DNA of 7,039 bases, taken from a bacterium (GTDB taxonomy: Bacteria > Verrucomicrobiota > Verrucomicrobiae > Limisphaerales > J093). Shown here one piece after another: positions 6,210-7,039 of this stretch. The number at the start of each line of letters is the position of its first letter. Position 1 is the first letter of the stretch. The DNA is taken from contig JAKCAB010000677.1 of the NCBI GenBank assembly GCA_021839785.1, positions 1 to 7,039 on the forward strand. Reading direction: 5' to 3'. The notes beneath the pieces were generated by a model. That model worked only from the letters and a program-made list of their open reading frames with translations, did not search any database and was not told the DNA's origin. The position numbers and the translations under genes were made by a program.

Positions 6210-7039
6210 GTGGTTCAGAAGCAAACTCTTCGCAACCCAATCGGCTTTTCCGGCGTCGGCCTGCACAGCGGGAACCGGGTGAACATGAGGTTCGTGCCGG
6301 CGCCCGCGAACGCGGGCATCCGCTTCCGGCGCGTCGATCTCGAGGGCAAGCCCGAAATCCCGGCCCGGTTGGAGCACGTGGTGGACACCAACCGCTCGAC
6401 CACCCTCGCCAGCGGCTCCGTCAAAGTCCAGACGGTCGAGCACGTGCTGGCGACCTTCGCCGGCTGTGGCGTGGACAATGCCATCGTCGAACTGGACGCC
6501 AACGAACCTCCCATCGCCGACGGCAGCGCGCGCGAGTACTGCCGGATGGTGGACGAGGCGGGCGTCGTGCCCCAGGGCGAGCCGCGCGAGAGTTACGCGG
6601 TATCGGAGGCCATCCAACTCCAGGCGGGCGAATCGTTGATGTCCGTTCTCCCGCATGACCGCCTCAAGGTCACCTGCACCAGCGCCGACCGGCAGGGGCG
6701 GTACACCCAGTATTTCAGTGTCGAAGTCACGCCCGAGACGTGGCGACGCGAACTCTCGCACGCGCGCACGTTCTGCTTTTTCGAGGAGATCGAATACCTG
6801 ATCAAGAACGGCCTCATCGAAGGCGGCAGCCTGCAGAACGCGATCGTCATCCGCGAAGATGCCGTGCTCACCACGGAGCCGTTGCGCTACCCGGACGAAT
6901 TTGTCCGGCACAAGATGCTCGATATCCTCGGCGACCTGGCGCTGCTGGGAGTTCCGTTGGTCGGGCACGTCGTGGCCATGCTCCCCAGCCACGCGGCGAA
7001 CGTGGCCCTCGGCCGGCAAATTGCCGCACAGATGCAGCG
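6210..7039 (+). CDS. lpxC: UDP-3-O-acyl-GlcNAc deacetylase, N-terminal part (runs off right edge)
   Basis: Zinc enzyme of the cytoplasm that removes the acetyl group from UDP-3-O-acyl-GlcNAc, the committed step of lipid A synthesis. 276 residues are visible. The family signature GVGLHSG is at 15-21, and TVEHVLATFAG at 75-85 holds the catalytic-region Glu77 and zinc ligand His78. The second domain has ARTFCFFEEIEYL at 185-197, GGSLQNAIV at 205-213, and FVRHKMLDILGD at 231-242, which supplies zinc ligands His234 and Asp238 and the conserved Asp242. PSHAAN includes the catalytic His261. Spacing matches E. coli LpxC. The GTG at 6210 is the only plausible start: an in-frame TAA lies at 6198-6200 and the conserved N-terminus begins directly after. 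In some phyla LpxC is fused to the dehydratase FabZ; the C-terminus lies beyond the window, so this cannot be judged. It is divergent from the sugar operon and probably unrelated in function. Confidence 0.95.
   Translation, partial: MVQKQTLRNPIGFSGVGLHSGNRVNMRFVPAPANAGIRFRRVDLEGKPEIPARLEHVVDTNRSTTLASGSVKVQTVEHVLATFAGCGVDNAIVELDANEPPIADGSAREYCRMVDEAGVVPQGEPRESYAVSEAIQLQAGESLMSVLPHDRLKVTCTSADRQGRYTQYFSVEVTPETWRRELSHARTFCFFEEIEYLIKNGLIEGGSLQNAIVIREDAVLTTEPLRYPDEFVRHKMLDILGDLALLGVPLVGHVVAMLPSHAANVALGRQIAAQMQ

Noticed and set aside
4000..6282. A 760-codon open frame on the plus strand opposite the hydrolase and binding-protein genes
   Set aside because: It is antisense to two clear protein families and its translation is low-complexity, rich in Ala, Arg, Val and His. 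Long antisense frames are expected from the GC bias of third codon positions.
6096..7019. A 307-codon minus-strand frame opposite lpxC
   Set aside because: lpxC on the plus strand has all zinc and catalytic residues in register; the antisense frame shows no recognisable domain.
1..7039. CRISPR array, tRNA or insertion-sequence transposase
   Set aside because: No regularly spaced repeats, cloverleaf sequence or transposase motifs were seen on either strand.

Overview
The window is about 7 kb of GC-rich DNA from a Gram-negative bacterium. The Gram-negative call rests on a clear lpxC (lipid A synthesis) at the right end. A PVC-type lineage, perhaps Verrucomicrobiota, is a guess. It is based on the LpxC sequence style, the pairing of a sugar ABC operon with a secreted ADP-ribosylglycohydrolase-like protein, and a dispersed-type palindromic repeat. 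No rRNA or other phylogenetic marker is present to settle it.

Most of the window, bases 1-6066, reads as one minus-strand operon. In transcription order it encodes: a secreted ADP-ribosylglycohydrolase-family protein with a C-terminal beta-sandwich domain (6066-4507); a lipoprotein sugar-binding protein of the RbsB/AlsB type (4460-3480); a 231-bp gap holding a paired inverted repeat (3283-3423); a double ATPase RbsA (3248-1689); a permease RbsC (1666-704); a small three-helix membrane protein of unknown function (681-346); and the first third of a ribokinase RbsK (307 to the left edge). On the plus strand, lpxC diverges from the operon across a 143-bp intergenic region and runs off the right edge.

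The likely joint function is pentose scavenging. The secreted hydrolase would release ribose or an ADP-ribose-like moiety from an external conjugate. The lipoprotein would capture the sugar, RbsA and RbsC would import it, and RbsK would phosphorylate it. Transport and phosphorylation follow from clear family matches. The role of the hydrolase is inferred from gene order. No transcriptional regulator, RbsD mutarotase or nucleoside hydrolase is visible in the window.

The points most worth checking are: (1) the hydrolase at the head of the ribose operon, with an atypical metal-site motif; (2) the small lower-GC membrane gene, flanked by near-identical 12-13 bp direct repeats that also form the stop codons; (3) the inverted-repeat element placed exactly between the binding-protein and ATPase genes; (4) a strong sigma70-like promoter so close to the lpxC GTG that the mRNA would be essentially leaderless; and (5) binding-site residues that look more like an allose-binding than a ribose-binding protein, although the kinase is a ribokinase.
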